NCBI GenBank assembly: GCA_013141435.1
Contig: JABFQZ010000008.1
Coordinates: 60,818 to 124,817 of the forward strand
Direction of reading: 5' to 3'
From: Ferruginibacter sp.
GTDB lineage: Bacteria > Bacteroidota > Bacteroidia > Chitinophagales > Chitinophagaceae
Length of the DNA: 64,000 bases
This document shows positions 54,611 through 63,873 of this stretch, one piece after another. The position numbers and the translations under genes are program-made. The notes beneath the pieces were generated by a model. That model was not told the origin of the DNA. It did not search any database and saw only the letters and a list, made by a program, of their open reading frames with translations. The first letter of the stretch is position 1, and every line of letters starts with the position of its first letter.

Positions 54611-55951
54611 ATGCAACTTTCTCCACTTACAGCAATATCGCCTATTGATGGCCGCTACAATAAAGTTACACAACAGCTTGCTATTTATTTTTCGGAATAT
54701 GCACTAATAAAATATCGGGTAAAAGTAGAGATAGAATATTTTATTGCTCTTGCCGAAAAAAGGTTTTTTGTATTAGACATAAAACAGAAAAAAACATTAC
54801 GAAAAATTGTAGAAGATTTTAATGAGGAAGATGCAATAACAATAAAAAAAAAGGAAGCAATTACCAACCATGATGTAAAAGCTGTTGAATATTTTTTAAA
54901 AGAAAAATTAGAAACCTTTGGTGATACAGAAATAAAAGAATGGGTGCATTTTGGCTTAACATCGCAAGATATAAACAATACGGCTGTGCCTATGCTTTGG
55001 AAAGATGCAGTAGAGCAAGAGTATTTACCATCAATAATAAACATACAACAATATTTAAAAAAATTAGCTACACAATGGAAAGCTACACCTATGCTTGCTC
55101 GTACGCATGGGCAAGCTGCAAGCCCTACTTTATTAGGCAAAGAAATAATGGTTTTTGTAGAAAGGTTACAAAATCAAATTTTACTTTTTAGCCATATACC
55201 ATTTACTGGAAAATTTGGTGGTGCTACTGGCAATTTTAATGCTCACCATATAGCCTACCCAAAATACAATTGGACAAAATTTGCAAACGAATTTTTAGAA
55301 AATAAACTAGGCTTGCAACGCCAACAATGCACCACACAAATAGAACATTACGATACTCTTGCAGCACATTTTGATGCAATAAAACGAATAAATAATATAT
55401 TGATAGATTTATGTAGAGATATGTGGAGTTATATAAGTGCCGATTATTTTAAACAACAAACCAAAAAAGGCGAAATTGGCAGTAGTGCCATGCCTCATAA
55501 AGTAAACCCTATAGATTTTGAAAACGCAGAAGGCAATTTTGGCATTGCAAATGCAATACTAGAGCACCTTTCGGGCAAGTTACCCATTAGTAGATTACAA
55601 AGAGATTTAACAGATAGTACTGTACTTAGAAATATTGGAGTACCAATAGCACACACAATTATTTCTTTAAAATCGTTGGAAAAAGGATTGGGTAAATTAA
55701 TTTTAAACGAAAGGAAATTAAAATTCGATTTAGAAAACAATTGGGCAGTAGTTGCCGAAGCTATTCAAACAATATTGCGAAGAGAAAACTACCCAGCGCC
55801 TTACGAAGCTCTTAAAGAATTAACAAGAGGAAAAGAAATAAATAAAACTACTGTGCACAATTTTATAAACTCTTTAAAAATAACGGGAGCTTTAAAAAAA
55901 GAATTAAAAGCAATTAGTCCGCATAATTATACTGGTATTAAATTTTGTTAG
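54611..55951 (+). CDS. purB: Adenylosuccinate lyase
   Basis: Cleaves SAICAR to AICAR and adenylosuccinate to AMP in purine synthesis (cytoplasm). The start is ATG 54611 (MQLSPLTAISPIDGRYNKVT), the conserved opening; an upstream in-frame start only adds ten residues. The 446-residue protein has TSQDINNTAV near 115-124, ARTHGQAASPT near 163-173 (catalytic histidine) and the fumarase-superfamily signature GSSAMPHKVNPIDFENAEGN near 291-310. The transcript faces the E2 gene convergently. Confidence 0.95.
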   Translation: MQLSPLTAISPIDGRYNKVTQQLAIYFSEYALIKYRVKVEIEYFIALAEKRFFVLDIKQKKTLRKIVEDFNEEDAITIKKKEAITNHDVKAVEYFLKEKLETFGDTEIKEWVHFGLTSQDINNTAVPMLWKDAVEQEYLPSIINIQQYLKKLATQWKATPMLARTHGQAASPTLLGKEIMVFVERLQNQILLFSHIPFTGKFGGATGNFNAHHIAYPKYNWTKFANEFLENKLGLQRQQCTTQIEHYDTLAAHFDAIKRINNILIDLCRDMWSYISADYFKQQTKKGEIGSSAMPHKVNPIDFENAEGNFGIANAILEHLSGKLPISRLQRDLTDSTVLRNIGVPIAHTIISLKSLEKGLGKLILNERKLKFDLENNWAVVAEAIQTILRRENYPAPYEALKELTRGKEINKTTVHNFINSLKITGALKKELKAISPHNYTGIKFC

Positions 55952-55958
55952 GTGCATA

Positions 55959-55980
55959 GTTGTTTCGCTGTGCGAACAAC
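55959..55980 (+). repeat. Small GC-richer stem-loop after purB
   Basis: GTTGTTTCGC (55959-55968) pairs with GCGAACAAC (55972-55980) with one bulged T and a 3-nt loop, 8 nt after the purB stop. There is no T-tract. The right arm runs into AACAACGATTA, a motif also found after two other genes in this window. Confidence 0.4.
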
Positions 55981-56083
55981 GATTACAAACCACAATAAGG
56001 TTTAGTTTAAATTACAAAAATTGTTCAAAAAAAAATACCGCCACTTTTATGCAACGGTAAATTTAATTTTACTAAAAGTTTTT

Positions 56084-57412
56084 TTACACTACTCTATTAA
56101 AATCAAAATTTTCTAACTCTTTACTTACTGCATTTAAAAAAGTAGAACCCAATGCACCATCAATAATACGATGATCGTAACTAAGCGATATATACATCAT
56201 GTGGCGTATTGCAATACTATCACCTTGCGGAGATTCAATTACCATTGGCCTTTTCTTAATAGCGCCTACAGCCATTATAGCCACTTGTGGTTGGTTTATA
56301 ATTGGCGTACCCATTATACTACCAAATGTACCTACATTGGTAAGTGTAAATGTGCCACCAGTAGTATCATCGGGCTTTAGCTTACCACTACGAGCTGCAG
56401 CAGCAAGCCCATTTACTTGTTTGCAAAGCCCTGTAATATTTAATTGATCAGCATTTTTTATAACTGGCACTATCAAATTGCCAGATGGCAAGGCTGTAGC
56501 CATTCCAATATTCAAATCTTTTTTTATGATTATTTTATCGCCATCTACCGAGCTGCTAAGCATAGGGTATTTTTTCAAAGATTTTACAACGGCTTCAATA
56601 AATAATGGCGTAAAAGTTATTTTTTCGCCTTCTCTTTTTTCAAAATCTTTTTTTACTTTTTCTCTCCAAAGCACCAAGTTAGTTACATCACACTCAGCAA
56701 AGCTAGTTACATGCGCACTTGTGGCCACACTATCCGTCATGTGTTTCGATATAAGCTTACGCATTCTATCCATTTCTATTACTTCTACATTGCCAGTATA
56801 TATTGCTGGTGCATTGGTATTAGTTGATGCCGCTACAACTGGTGTATTTGTTGGCATTACCATAGCTTGCTGGCTTTGTTGCGCAGGTGTAGCTAAGTTT
56901 GTAGCATTTCCTTTATTTGCCACATACGCCAAAATATCTTTTTTGCTTACCCTACCATCTTGTCCTGTGCCAGGTATTTTTTCCAAATCGAACATGCTTA
57001 TACCTTCGCTTTGTGCTATATTAAGCACCAAAGGAGAGTAAAAACGAACCCCATTATTTTGTGTAGCAGCAATATTTGAAGTAGGTAAATAAGGAATTTC
57101 TTCTACTATTTTAGCCTCTTCATATTCTGGCTTTACATTATTCACAATTGCAGTATTTGCTCCTTCGGCAGCACCTGTTTGTATTCTCACAATTACAGTA
57201 CCAATAGGCACTACATCATTTTCGGCAAATAATATTTCTGCAATTATTCCTTCGGCGGTAGATGGTACTTCGCTATCTACTTTATCGGTAGCTATATCCA
57301 ATATAGTTTCGTCTTGCACCACAGCATCGCCTACTTTTTTATGCCATTTAAGTATCGTTGCTTCCATTATACTTTCGCCAAGTTTTGGCATGGTAAGTTC
57401 TACTACACTCAT
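56084..57412 (-). CDS. 2-oxo acid dehydrogenase E2 (dihydrolipoyl acyltransferase)
   Basis: The acyltransferase core of a 2-oxo acid dehydrogenase complex (pyruvate, 2-oxoglutarate or branched-chain; type not decidable from this gene alone). The 442-residue protein has one lipoyl domain (residues 1-80, lipoylated lysine in DIATDKVDSEVPS near 43), a linker, a peripheral-subunit-binding domain (about 130-165, FYSPLVLNIAQSEGISMFDL) and a Thr/Ala/Gln-rich linker. The catalytic domain is about 215-442, with the active-site histidine in SLSYDHRIIDGALGS near 411-425. A TACATTTG box lies at 57446-57439 on the minus strand. E1 and E3 genes are not adjacent. Confidence 0.93.
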   Translation of the reverse strand: MSVVELTMPKLGESIMEATILKWHKKVGDAVVQDETILDIATDKVDSEVPSTAEGIIAEILFAENDVVPIGTVIVRIQTGAAEGANTAIVNNVKPEYEEAKIVEEIPYLPTSNIAATQNNGVRFYSPLVLNIAQSEGISMFDLEKIPGTGQDGRVSKKDILAYVANKGNATNLATPAQQSQQAMVMPTNTPVVAASTNTNAPAIYTGNVEVIEMDRMRKLISKHMTDSVATSAHVTSFAECDVTNLVLWREKVKKDFEKREGEKITFTPLFIEAVVKSLKKYPMLSSSVDGDKIIIKKDLNIGMATALPSGNLIVPVIKNADQLNITGLCKQVNGLAAAARSGKLKPDDTTGGTFTLTNVGTFGSIMGTPIINQPQVAIMAVGAIKKRPMVIESPQGDSIAIRHMMYISLSYDHRIIDGALGSTFLNAVSKELENFDFNRVV

Positions 57413-58317
57413 ATATTTAGTATTGAAATATTAAGTAGCAAATGTACGAATAATGCTGTATGCAAAATACAGTTTAGGAGCCATCATCTACAAATCTTTA
57501 TGTAATATTTGTTAGGGTTATTCGTTACAAAGCCTGCATCGATATTTCACCAACACCATCGTCATAGTACCTCAGGCTGTTGGCTTTTCCCTACAATCAT
57601 AGATATAAGCAGCAATGGTATTTCAATTTACCTCTTTTACTCCTCACAAAAAACACTTTACTTTTGCAATTCATAAAAAAAATAACAGTACTTGTCTATA
57701 AAAAATAATACATTTTACACTTTATATAATGCTTTGAAAGCAAAAGAAATGGCAAAATTTGCTTTTGTTTACGAAAAAGCGAAATATAGAAAAAAACAAC
57801 AACACCGTAGTTTTTTTTGCAATATTACTAAATCGAATTACTGCAAAAAAAAATGATTTCAAATATTAGAAACACCCAAATATAAATTTATAACTACACT
57901 GAAAAAGGCAGTTTTTTAAACGATTTAGAATTTACATGACATCTAATTGGGATAACAATAAAAAAATAAAAGTTATTACTAATACCTATAAATTAATTTT
58001 ATCAAACTCAAATTGCTTAAAAGATTTTGTAGCAAAATAAATTAAAGCAATTTCTTTGCTCTTAAACTGATAATAATAACACCTATTTGTAAGCCGCTAA
58101 ATCTTCCTTTAACTATTCGAAATATTTAACTCACAAACTCAAATAATGTATGTTTTAAACATTCCATATTTTTCGCTTTTTATTGTCGCTTTTACCACAA
58201 ACAATTTTTGTTTAATTGAGTATATTGAACTAAATTTTCATTTTCTTCATAAATACTTCAATCAAACTTTTTTTGAATTAACCCAGTTTTTAATTAAACT
58301 TACACTTTAAAACTATT
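57413..58317. other. 905-bp gene-free stretch upstream of the histidine kinase gene
   Basis: No gene is supported. It includes the E2 promoter region, a small hairpin CTGTAT-GCAAA-ATACAG (57456-57472), and a segment near 57530-57600 with GGCTTTTCCCTACAATC that echoes the palindromic repeat at 35963-36038. The remainder is very AT-rich and stop-dense in all frames. A regulatory leader for the kinase gene is possible but unseen. Confidence 0.55.
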
Positions 58318-60471
58318 ATGCATATAAAAATAATTTTACAAGGTATAATTTTTATTTTAATTGAGTTTGCCATACCATCTATTTGTATAGCACAAAAAGT
58401 ATTAGCATCTCCCACGGTTAAAGGCAACAAAACAGTAATTGGTACTGATACATTAATTAAAAAAAATACATCCGCAATTGAATACGATAAAAAAGCCGAA
58501 ACTGCCTTTAAAAATGGACAATTTGCTGAAGCTGAAAAAATCAACAAACAATTACTTTTTATATGCAAAAATTTCACAAATAAACTTCTATACATAAATG
58601 CTAATAACAGAGAAGGTTTAATTTTTTTAGAAAGAGGAAAGCATAAAGAAGCAGAAAATAGTTTTAACGAAGCATTGAAGTTTTGCAAAGATTATCCTCA
58701 AAAAATTGGCGAAGTAAATAGTAATCTTGGTACTCTTTATTTAGCACTTGGTAATAAAGATAAAGCAATTGAATATTTCTTTGCTGCATTAAATATTTAT
58801 GAAATAAATAAAAATATGCAAGGTGCTGGAGAAACCAATAGCAATATTTCTTCAACATACTATTTAATGGGGAAAACTGATGAAGCTATAGAATATCAAA
58901 AAAAAAGTATAGCATTAAGAGAAAAGATTAAGGATAAAGAAGGTTTAGTGATTACAAATATTAACCTAGGGCAACTTTATATTCTCAAAGGTAATTATGA
59001 CCTTTCTTTAACACATATTAGTAGCGCTTTAAAATATTCGGAAGAGTTGAAAAATAAAAAATTGATTGCCTCAGCATATGCTGCAATGAGTGTATATAAT
59101 GTTAGATCTAAAAATTTTGCTGAAGCCTTAAAATTTCAAACTAAAGCGATAAGTATTTTTGAAGAGATAGATGATAAAATAATGCTTTCTCGGTTATACG
59201 TTTCTGCAGGTAATTTAGCTAATACAAATAAAGATTCTGTATTGGCTATTTCCTATTTTGAAAAAGCAATGAATATTTCTGTTAATTTAAAAAACAAAGA
59301 AAACATTAGTAATGTGTTTGAAAAATTGAGTAGTTTTTATGCTTCTAAAAATGATTTCGCAAAAGCATTCTCTAACTACAAATCTTACATAATTTATAAA
59401 GATAGTATTAGTGCAAAAAGCAATATTTCGAAAATAGAAGAAATAAAAACAAAATACGAAACGGAAAAAAAGGATAACGAAATATTAAAATTACAAAACG
59501 AGCAGCAAATAAAAACATTGCAAATAGAAAAACAAAATGCATTAATAAATGGGAACATACAATTAGCGAAAAAGAAAGAAGCCGAAATATTATTATTATC
59601 CAAAGCATCGATAATATTAAAACAACAAGGCGATTTGCAAGTGCTAACCATTTCCAAAAAAAACGAAGAAATATACAAGCAAACTTTGGTTGCCGAAAAT
59701 AGAAAGCAACAATTAAAATTAAATGAAACCGAAAGGTTAGTTAAAGAAAATGAATTACAAATTCAAAAAAAAGTAAAAAACTTTTTAATTGCTGGTTTAT
59801 TTTTAGTTTTATTACTTGCTTTGCTATTTATAAATCAACTAAAATTAAAGAAAAAATTTGAACAACAAAAAGCATTATTGCAAATGCGCAATAGTATTAG
59901 TAAAGACCTCCACGACGAAATAGGAAGCACCCTCACAAGCATAAGTATTTTAAGCAATGTATCGGAGCAAGCATTGGATAAACAACCGGCACAAGCCAAA
60001 GAAATGATACACCAAATAGCAATGCAAAGTAAAACCATACAGCAAAATATGAGCGATATTGTATGGAGCATAAGGCCAGAAAATGAAAGTGTAGATAACC
60101 TTACCACACGTATAAGAGAGTATGCTGCACAAACTTTGGAAAAGCTTAATATAGCAATTACGATAACAGTAGATGATAATATAGTAGCACAAAAACTACC
60201 AATGCAATACAGAAAAGAAATACTTTTAATTTGCAAAGAAGCCATAAATAATATTGCAAAACATTCGGGCGCTAATAAAGCTACTATTGAACTAAAAAAA
60301 CTACAGGAAACTATAATTTTATCGATACAAGACAATGGTACTTGGAAAGGTAACAGCTCTGGTTCAGGCACAAAAACCATGAAAGAAAGGGCAGAAACAA
60401 TTGGTGGAAATTTAAAAATTGAAAATACCAACAACAGCACAAATATAGTAGCTACAATACCTATACCCTAA
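58318..60471 (+). CDS. TPR-containing sensor histidine kinase, NarL/HisKA_3 type
   Basis: A 717-residue sensor. It has a signal peptide (1-25, ICIAQ), then about eight tetratricopeptide repeats (about 50-370) presumably in the periplasm, a coiled coil (about 375-480) and one membrane helix (FLIAGLFLVLLLALLFI near 485-501). The cytoplasmic kinase has the phospho-accepting histidine in SKDLHDEIGSTLTSI near 524-538 and HATPase N-box KEAINNIAKHSGANKA near 640-655. The G-box reads DNGTWKGNSSGSG, lacking the usual GxGL.NM. The partner response regulator follows 44 nt later. The stimulus is unknown. Confidence 0.9.
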   Translation: MHIKIILQGIIFILIEFAIPSICIAQKVLASPTVKGNKTVIGTDTLIKKNTSAIEYDKKAETAFKNGQFAEAEKINKQLLFICKNFTNKLLYINANNREGLIFLERGKHKEAENSFNEALKFCKDYPQKIGEVNSNLGTLYLALGNKDKAIEYFFAALNIYEINKNMQGAGETNSNISSTYYLMGKTDEAIEYQKKSIALREKIKDKEGLVITNINLGQLYILKGNYDLSLTHISSALKYSEELKNKKLIASAYAAMSVYNVRSKNFAEALKFQTKAISIFEEIDDKIMLSRLYVSAGNLANTNKDSVLAISYFEKAMNISVNLKNKENISNVFEKLSSFYASKNDFAKAFSNYKSYIIYKDSISAKSNISKIEEIKTKYETEKKDNEILKLQNEQQIKTLQIEKQNALINGNIQLAKKKEAEILLLSKASIILKQQGDLQVLTISKKNEEIYKQTLVAENRKQQLKLNETERLVKENELQIQKKVKNFLIAGLFLVLLLALLFINQLKLKKKFEQQKALLQMRNSISKDLHDEIGSTLTSISILSNVSEQALDKQPAQAKEMIHQIAMQSKTIQQNMSDIVWSIRPENESVDNLTTRIREYAAQTLEKLNIAITITVDDNIVAQKLPMQYRKEILLICKEAINNIAKHSGANKATIELKKLQETIILSIQDNGTWKGNSSGSGTKTMKERAETIGGNLKIENTNNSTNIVATIPIP

Positions 60472-60515
60472 ATATGGTACAAACATTAATATAATGTTCT
60501 ATTAATTTTGCAACT

Positions 60516-61142
60516 ATGTCAATAAAAGTAATAATATACGAAGACAATGAAAATTTGCGTAAAAGTATTCAAACCCTTTTACTTTTTAATGCCGATTTTG
60601 ATGTAATAGCAGCAATGCCCGATGCTAGTTCGGCAATAGAAGATATACAAGTGTTAAAGCCAGATGTAGTAATAATGGATATAGATATGCCAAAAAGTAA
60701 TGGTGTACAAGCTGTAAAACAAATACGAACAATACACACTGAGCTGCCAATAATAATGTTTACCGTATTTGACGATGACGAAAATATTTTTAATGCAATA
60801 TGTGCTGGTGCTAATGGTTATTTACTAAAAAAGAATTTTGATCAAATACCATCATCTATAAAAGATGTATTAGATGGAGGTGCACCAATGACAAGCTCGG
60901 TAGCTAAAAAAGTATTGCAGTTTATTCCTAAAAATAATTCAATAGCAAATGAGGATTTAGATACCTTAACAAAAAGAGAAACTGAAATATTACAATACAT
61001 AACCAAAGGTTATAGTTATAAAATGATAAGCTCCGAATTATTTATTGCTACCGAAACTGTACGAAGTCATATAAAAAAAATATACAAAAAATTGCAAGTA
61101 AATAGTGCTACTGAGGCTGTTTATAAATTTAATAAAAGGTAA
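60516..61142 (+). CDS. NarL/FixJ family response regulator
   Basis: A 208-residue two-domain regulator. The receiver (1-120) has acidic pocket YEDNE near 8-12, the phospho-acceptor aspartate in VVIMDIDMPKSNG near 55 and the conserved lysine in YLLKKNF near 105. The LuxR-type HTH is at about 143-205 (LTKRETEILQYITKGYSYKM, then ATETVRSHIKKIYKKL). It should be phosphorylated by the kinase encoded just upstream. A TAATTTTG box occurs 6 nt before the ATG but has no TTTG partner. Confidence 0.94.
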   Translation: MSIKVIIYEDNENLRKSIQTLLLFNADFDVIAAMPDASSAIEDIQVLKPDVVIMDIDMPKSNGVQAVKQIRTIHTELPIIMFTVFDDDENIFNAICAGANGYLLKKNFDQIPSSIKDVLDGGAPMTSSVAKKVLQFIPKNNSIANEDLDTLTKRETEILQYITKGYSYKMISSELFIATETVRSHIKKIYKKLQVNSATEAVYKFNKR

Positions 61143-61222
61143 TGGCATTTTAGTACTACCCTATTTATGGGATTGTTTAATATATTTATTTTTTTCATTT
61201 TTGCTTAACTAAATAAAAAAAT

Positions 61223-61984
61223 ATGAAAAAAATATTATTTCTTGCTACAACAATTATTATAACATTTAGTGCTTGTAAGAAAAAAGATGTGCCAGTTACA
61301 CCAGCTCCACTAACAACCTATCTTTCAAAAGAAATTTACCCAAACTTGGGTACATTTACTTGGGCTTATAATGCACAAAATAAATTAAGCAATATTGTTT
61401 TTGCCAGCGAAAACGAAGCTGCTAACAAATCTTACACCTATATTGTAAATAATTTAGATGCTGAGGGTAAGGTTTTAGACGCTACCTACGATTACGTATC
61501 GGCTGCACGTGCCGATATAAAAGTGGTAAACACTTATACCGCTGATGGTTTATTAGCCCAAACCAGATTTACCGACTTAGCTACTGGAGCATTATTGTAT
61601 TATGACAATTATATTTTCACAGGTACACTTATAAAAATAAATAATTACAATGCCCTAAATGCACGTACAGGTTATTCACTGTCCACTTTATCTGCCGATG
61701 GCAAAAATACAACTGAAACAAAAGTTTTTAATAATTCCGATGTTTTGCAATACACCAATACGTATAATAATTTCGATAATATTAAAGCAGCGCAATCATT
61801 GTTTCCTAAAGGGATTTACGGACCATTACCAAGAACAAATAATTATTTAAGTCAAGTTTATACAAATGCAGCAGGTGTGCCTACTACTTACACATATACC
61901 TACGAAGCCAATACAGATGGCTTCACTACCAAGCGTATATCGGCAAGTGGTGCAATTAATACCTTTGAATACATAAAAAAATAA
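61223..61984 (+). CDS. Hypothetical lipoprotein with RHS/YD-like repeats
   Basis: A 253-residue predicted lipoprotein: residues 1-18 (MKKILFLATTIIITFSAC) end in a lipobox, followed by KKKD, typical of Bacteroidota surface lipoproteins. The body is made of beta-rich repeats of the type YNAQNKLSNIVFASENEAA, TADGLLAQTRFTDL and YEANTDGFTTKR, resembling the YD/RHS-like units of DUF4595-type proteins. No catalytic motif is seen. It follows the response regulator by 80 nt and may be its target or simply a neighbour. Confidence 0.6.
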   Translation: MKKILFLATTIIITFSACKKKDVPVTPAPLTTYLSKEIYPNLGTFTWAYNAQNKLSNIVFASENEAANKSYTYIVNNLDAEGKVLDATYDYVSAARADIKVVNTYTADGLLAQTRFTDLATGALLYYDNYIFTGTLIKINNYNALNARTGYSLSTLSADGKNTTETKVFNNSDVLQYTNTYNNFDNIKAAQSLFPKGIYGPLPRTNNYLSQVYTNAAGVPTTYTYTYEANTDGFTTKRISASGAINTFEYIKK

Positions 61985-62031
61985 AAAAAATATTTTCTTA
62001 TATTTACAAATAAACGCAACTTTTCAAATTC

Positions 62032-62073
62032 AAAAAAGCCAAATTTCGTAAATAAACAAAATTTGGCTTTTTT
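62032..62073. terminator. Bidirectional terminator between lipoprotein gene and dacB
   Basis: AAAAAAGCCAAATTT (62032-62046) pairs exactly with AAATTTGGCTTTTTT (62059-62073) around a 12-nt loop. It lies between two convergent genes with A- and T-runs on the proper sides. Confidence 0.85.
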
Positions 62074-62081
62074 GTTTATTT

Positions 62082-63467
62082 CTATTTCAACGCATCTAAC
62101 ACCTTAAACATTTTGCTAGCCACATCTCCACTTTTGCCATTAAAATTATTTACCAAAAAAGAAAATATATAACTGTAGCCATCTTTAGCAGTGTGGTAGC
62201 CACAAAAACCTTTTACGTTGGTTATACTACCGCTTTTCATTGTCATACCATTATATATTGGCAGTGCTTGCAAAAAATAATTGTACCATTCTTTTGATGC
62301 AGCATATTTTAAAATTTCTACCTGAGCATGAGTAGTTACTCTGTTCAGTGGCGATAAGCCAGAACCATCAAAAATATTCAATTCATTTTTGTCTATTCCT
62401 TTATCTGTCCAAAATAATTTTACAACTGCAATGCCACTATCAGCATTTGACTTAACATTATTGCCTATTGTTTTTAGTAACGCTTCTCCATAAAGGTTAA
62501 TACTCTTTTTATTAAACCAATATACAATTGAATCTAATGTTGGAGAATAATGTGAGTATATTTCTGTATATTTTTTTTCACTTACAATTACTGGTTTTAC
62601 TAAAACCGATTTGTAATCTTCTATTCCGTTTGTTTTTATTTGTTTTTGTTTTAGAGCAAATAAAAAATCGGTCAACATTGTTTTTGCAGGTTCATTATCA
62701 GCAGCTGCTATTGTAAATTTTTGTTCGCCTATAGGTATACTACCCGTAAGCACCCAAGTATTTGCTTGTGTAGGTAGATAGCAGTAAGCATTATCGCCAC
62801 TGCCTTTTGGCCCAGTTTTTAATTCGTTTATAAATGTTTTATTTGTAGGAGAAATAATTTTTACTTCATTAGCTTTTTCGGAATTTAATACAATATCAAA
62901 TTGATTTTCTTTCCAGTTTAAAACAGATGCTGGAGCACCATAATAATTTCCTATGTCCTGCATTATCCAACCATCGGGTATAGCTTGGTTCGAATAAGTT
63001 TTATAATTAAACGATAATGGTTGTACAATTTGTTTAATTCCTTTTTTTTGAATTGCTGTTACAAATGCATTTATTATTTGAAAACTTTTTGTGTTATTGT
63101 ATCTATTGCTGCCAAATGTAGGATCACCACTCCCTGTAATATTCAAATTCCCTTGCAATACACTATCTTTTATTTCGCCAGTGCTTTGTAAAATTGTTTT
63201 GTATCTAAAATCTTTTTTCAGCAATTCAAAAGCGCTAACACTAGTAATTATTTTTTGGGTTGACGCTGGAGCTAAACCTACTCTTGCATTTTTTTCAAAA
63301 ACTACTTTGCCTGTATTAGCATCAATAACGTAAAGCGAACTTATGGCGTAAGCCAATTGTGGGTCTTTTTCAAATTGAGAAAAAGTTGTTTGCAATTTTT
63401 GAGTAACCGTTTGTGCTAAAATAATACAAGGAATAAATATTAATAAAGCAGATAAAATATGTTTCAT
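62082..63467 (-). CDS. dacB: D-alanyl-D-alanine carboxypeptidase / PBP4 family
   Basis: A periplasmic penicillin-binding protein that trims or opens peptidoglycan cross-links. The 461-residue protein has a signal peptide (1-19, IILAQ). The catalytic serine and lysine are in APASTQKI (S69, K72). DGSGLSPLNRVTT near 344-356 holds the SxN element, and MKSGSITNVKGFCGY near 401-415 has a KSG in place of the usual KTG. A large inserted domain lies between the SxxK and SxN motifs, as in PBP4. It ends at a shared terminator. Confidence 0.92.
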   Translation of the reverse strand: MKHILSALLIFIPCIILAQTVTQKLQTTFSQFEKDPQLAYAISSLYVIDANTGKVVFEKNARVGLAPASTQKIITSVSAFELLKKDFRYKTILQSTGEIKDSVLQGNLNITGSGDPTFGSNRYNNTKSFQIINAFVTAIQKKGIKQIVQPLSFNYKTYSNQAIPDGWIMQDIGNYYGAPASVLNWKENQFDIVLNSEKANEVKIISPTNKTFINELKTGPKGSGDNAYCYLPTQANTWVLTGSIPIGEQKFTIAAADNEPAKTMLTDFLFALKQKQIKTNGIEDYKSVLVKPVIVSEKKYTEIYSHYSPTLDSIVYWFNKKSINLYGEALLKTIGNNVKSNADSGIAVVKLFWTDKGIDKNELNIFDGSGLSPLNRVTTHAQVEILKYAASKEWYNYFLQALPIYNGMTMKSGSITNVKGFCGYHTAKDGYSYIFSFLVNNFNGKSGDVASKMFKVLDALK

Positions 63468-63534
63468 TTTTTAAAATTTGAAAAAGAGCTAAACTCATTT
63501 TTTTTAATAGCAGTAATTTTGCTAAATTCAAGCA

Positions 63535-63852
63535 CTATTTTTTTACCAAATCATAGCTATCATCAATCATATTTTTTACAAAATTACTTTTAAGCCCTTT
63601 AGGAAAAATAGAGTTCCAATGTTTTTTATTCATGTGGTATCCAGGTATAATTTCTTCTGGGTATTGTTCTCGTAATTCTATAGCTTTATCTGGTTTGCAC
63701 TTTACATTAAACTGTAAAGGCTCACTATCTAACCCTATCAATAGAAAAACTTTTCCTTTTACCTTAAATACCAAGGTATCACCACCAAAAGGAAAACCCT
63801 CGGTTACATCACTTTTTTTCAAACAATATTCTCTTATATCTTCTACATTCAT
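63535..63852 (-). CDS. MmcQ/YjbR family DNA-binding-like protein
   Basis: A 105-residue CyaY-like fold protein read from ATG 63852 (MNVEDIREYCLKKSDVTEGFPFGGDTLVFKV begins it; key parts are MNVEDIREYCLKK and TEGFPFGGDTLVF). The C-terminal KKHWNSIFPKG is characteristic of the family. Function is unproven despite its name. A longer start at 63885 would overlap the probable insertion-sequence end and is rejected. Confidence 0.85.
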   Translation of the reverse strand: MNVEDIREYCLKKSDVTEGFPFGGDTLVFKVKGKVFLLIGLDSEPLQFNVKCKPDKAIELREQYPEEIIPGYHMNKKHWNSIFPKGLKSNFVKNMIDDSYDLVKK

Positions 63853-63873
63853 TTTATCTTTTTTAAATTTTAA

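Noticed and set aside
56478..57041. 187-codon plus-strand frame
   Set aside because: Antisense to the E2 catalytic domain and linker; no independent support.
59835..60440. 201-codon minus-strand frame
   Set aside because: Antisense shadow of the kinase domain of the TPR histidine kinase.
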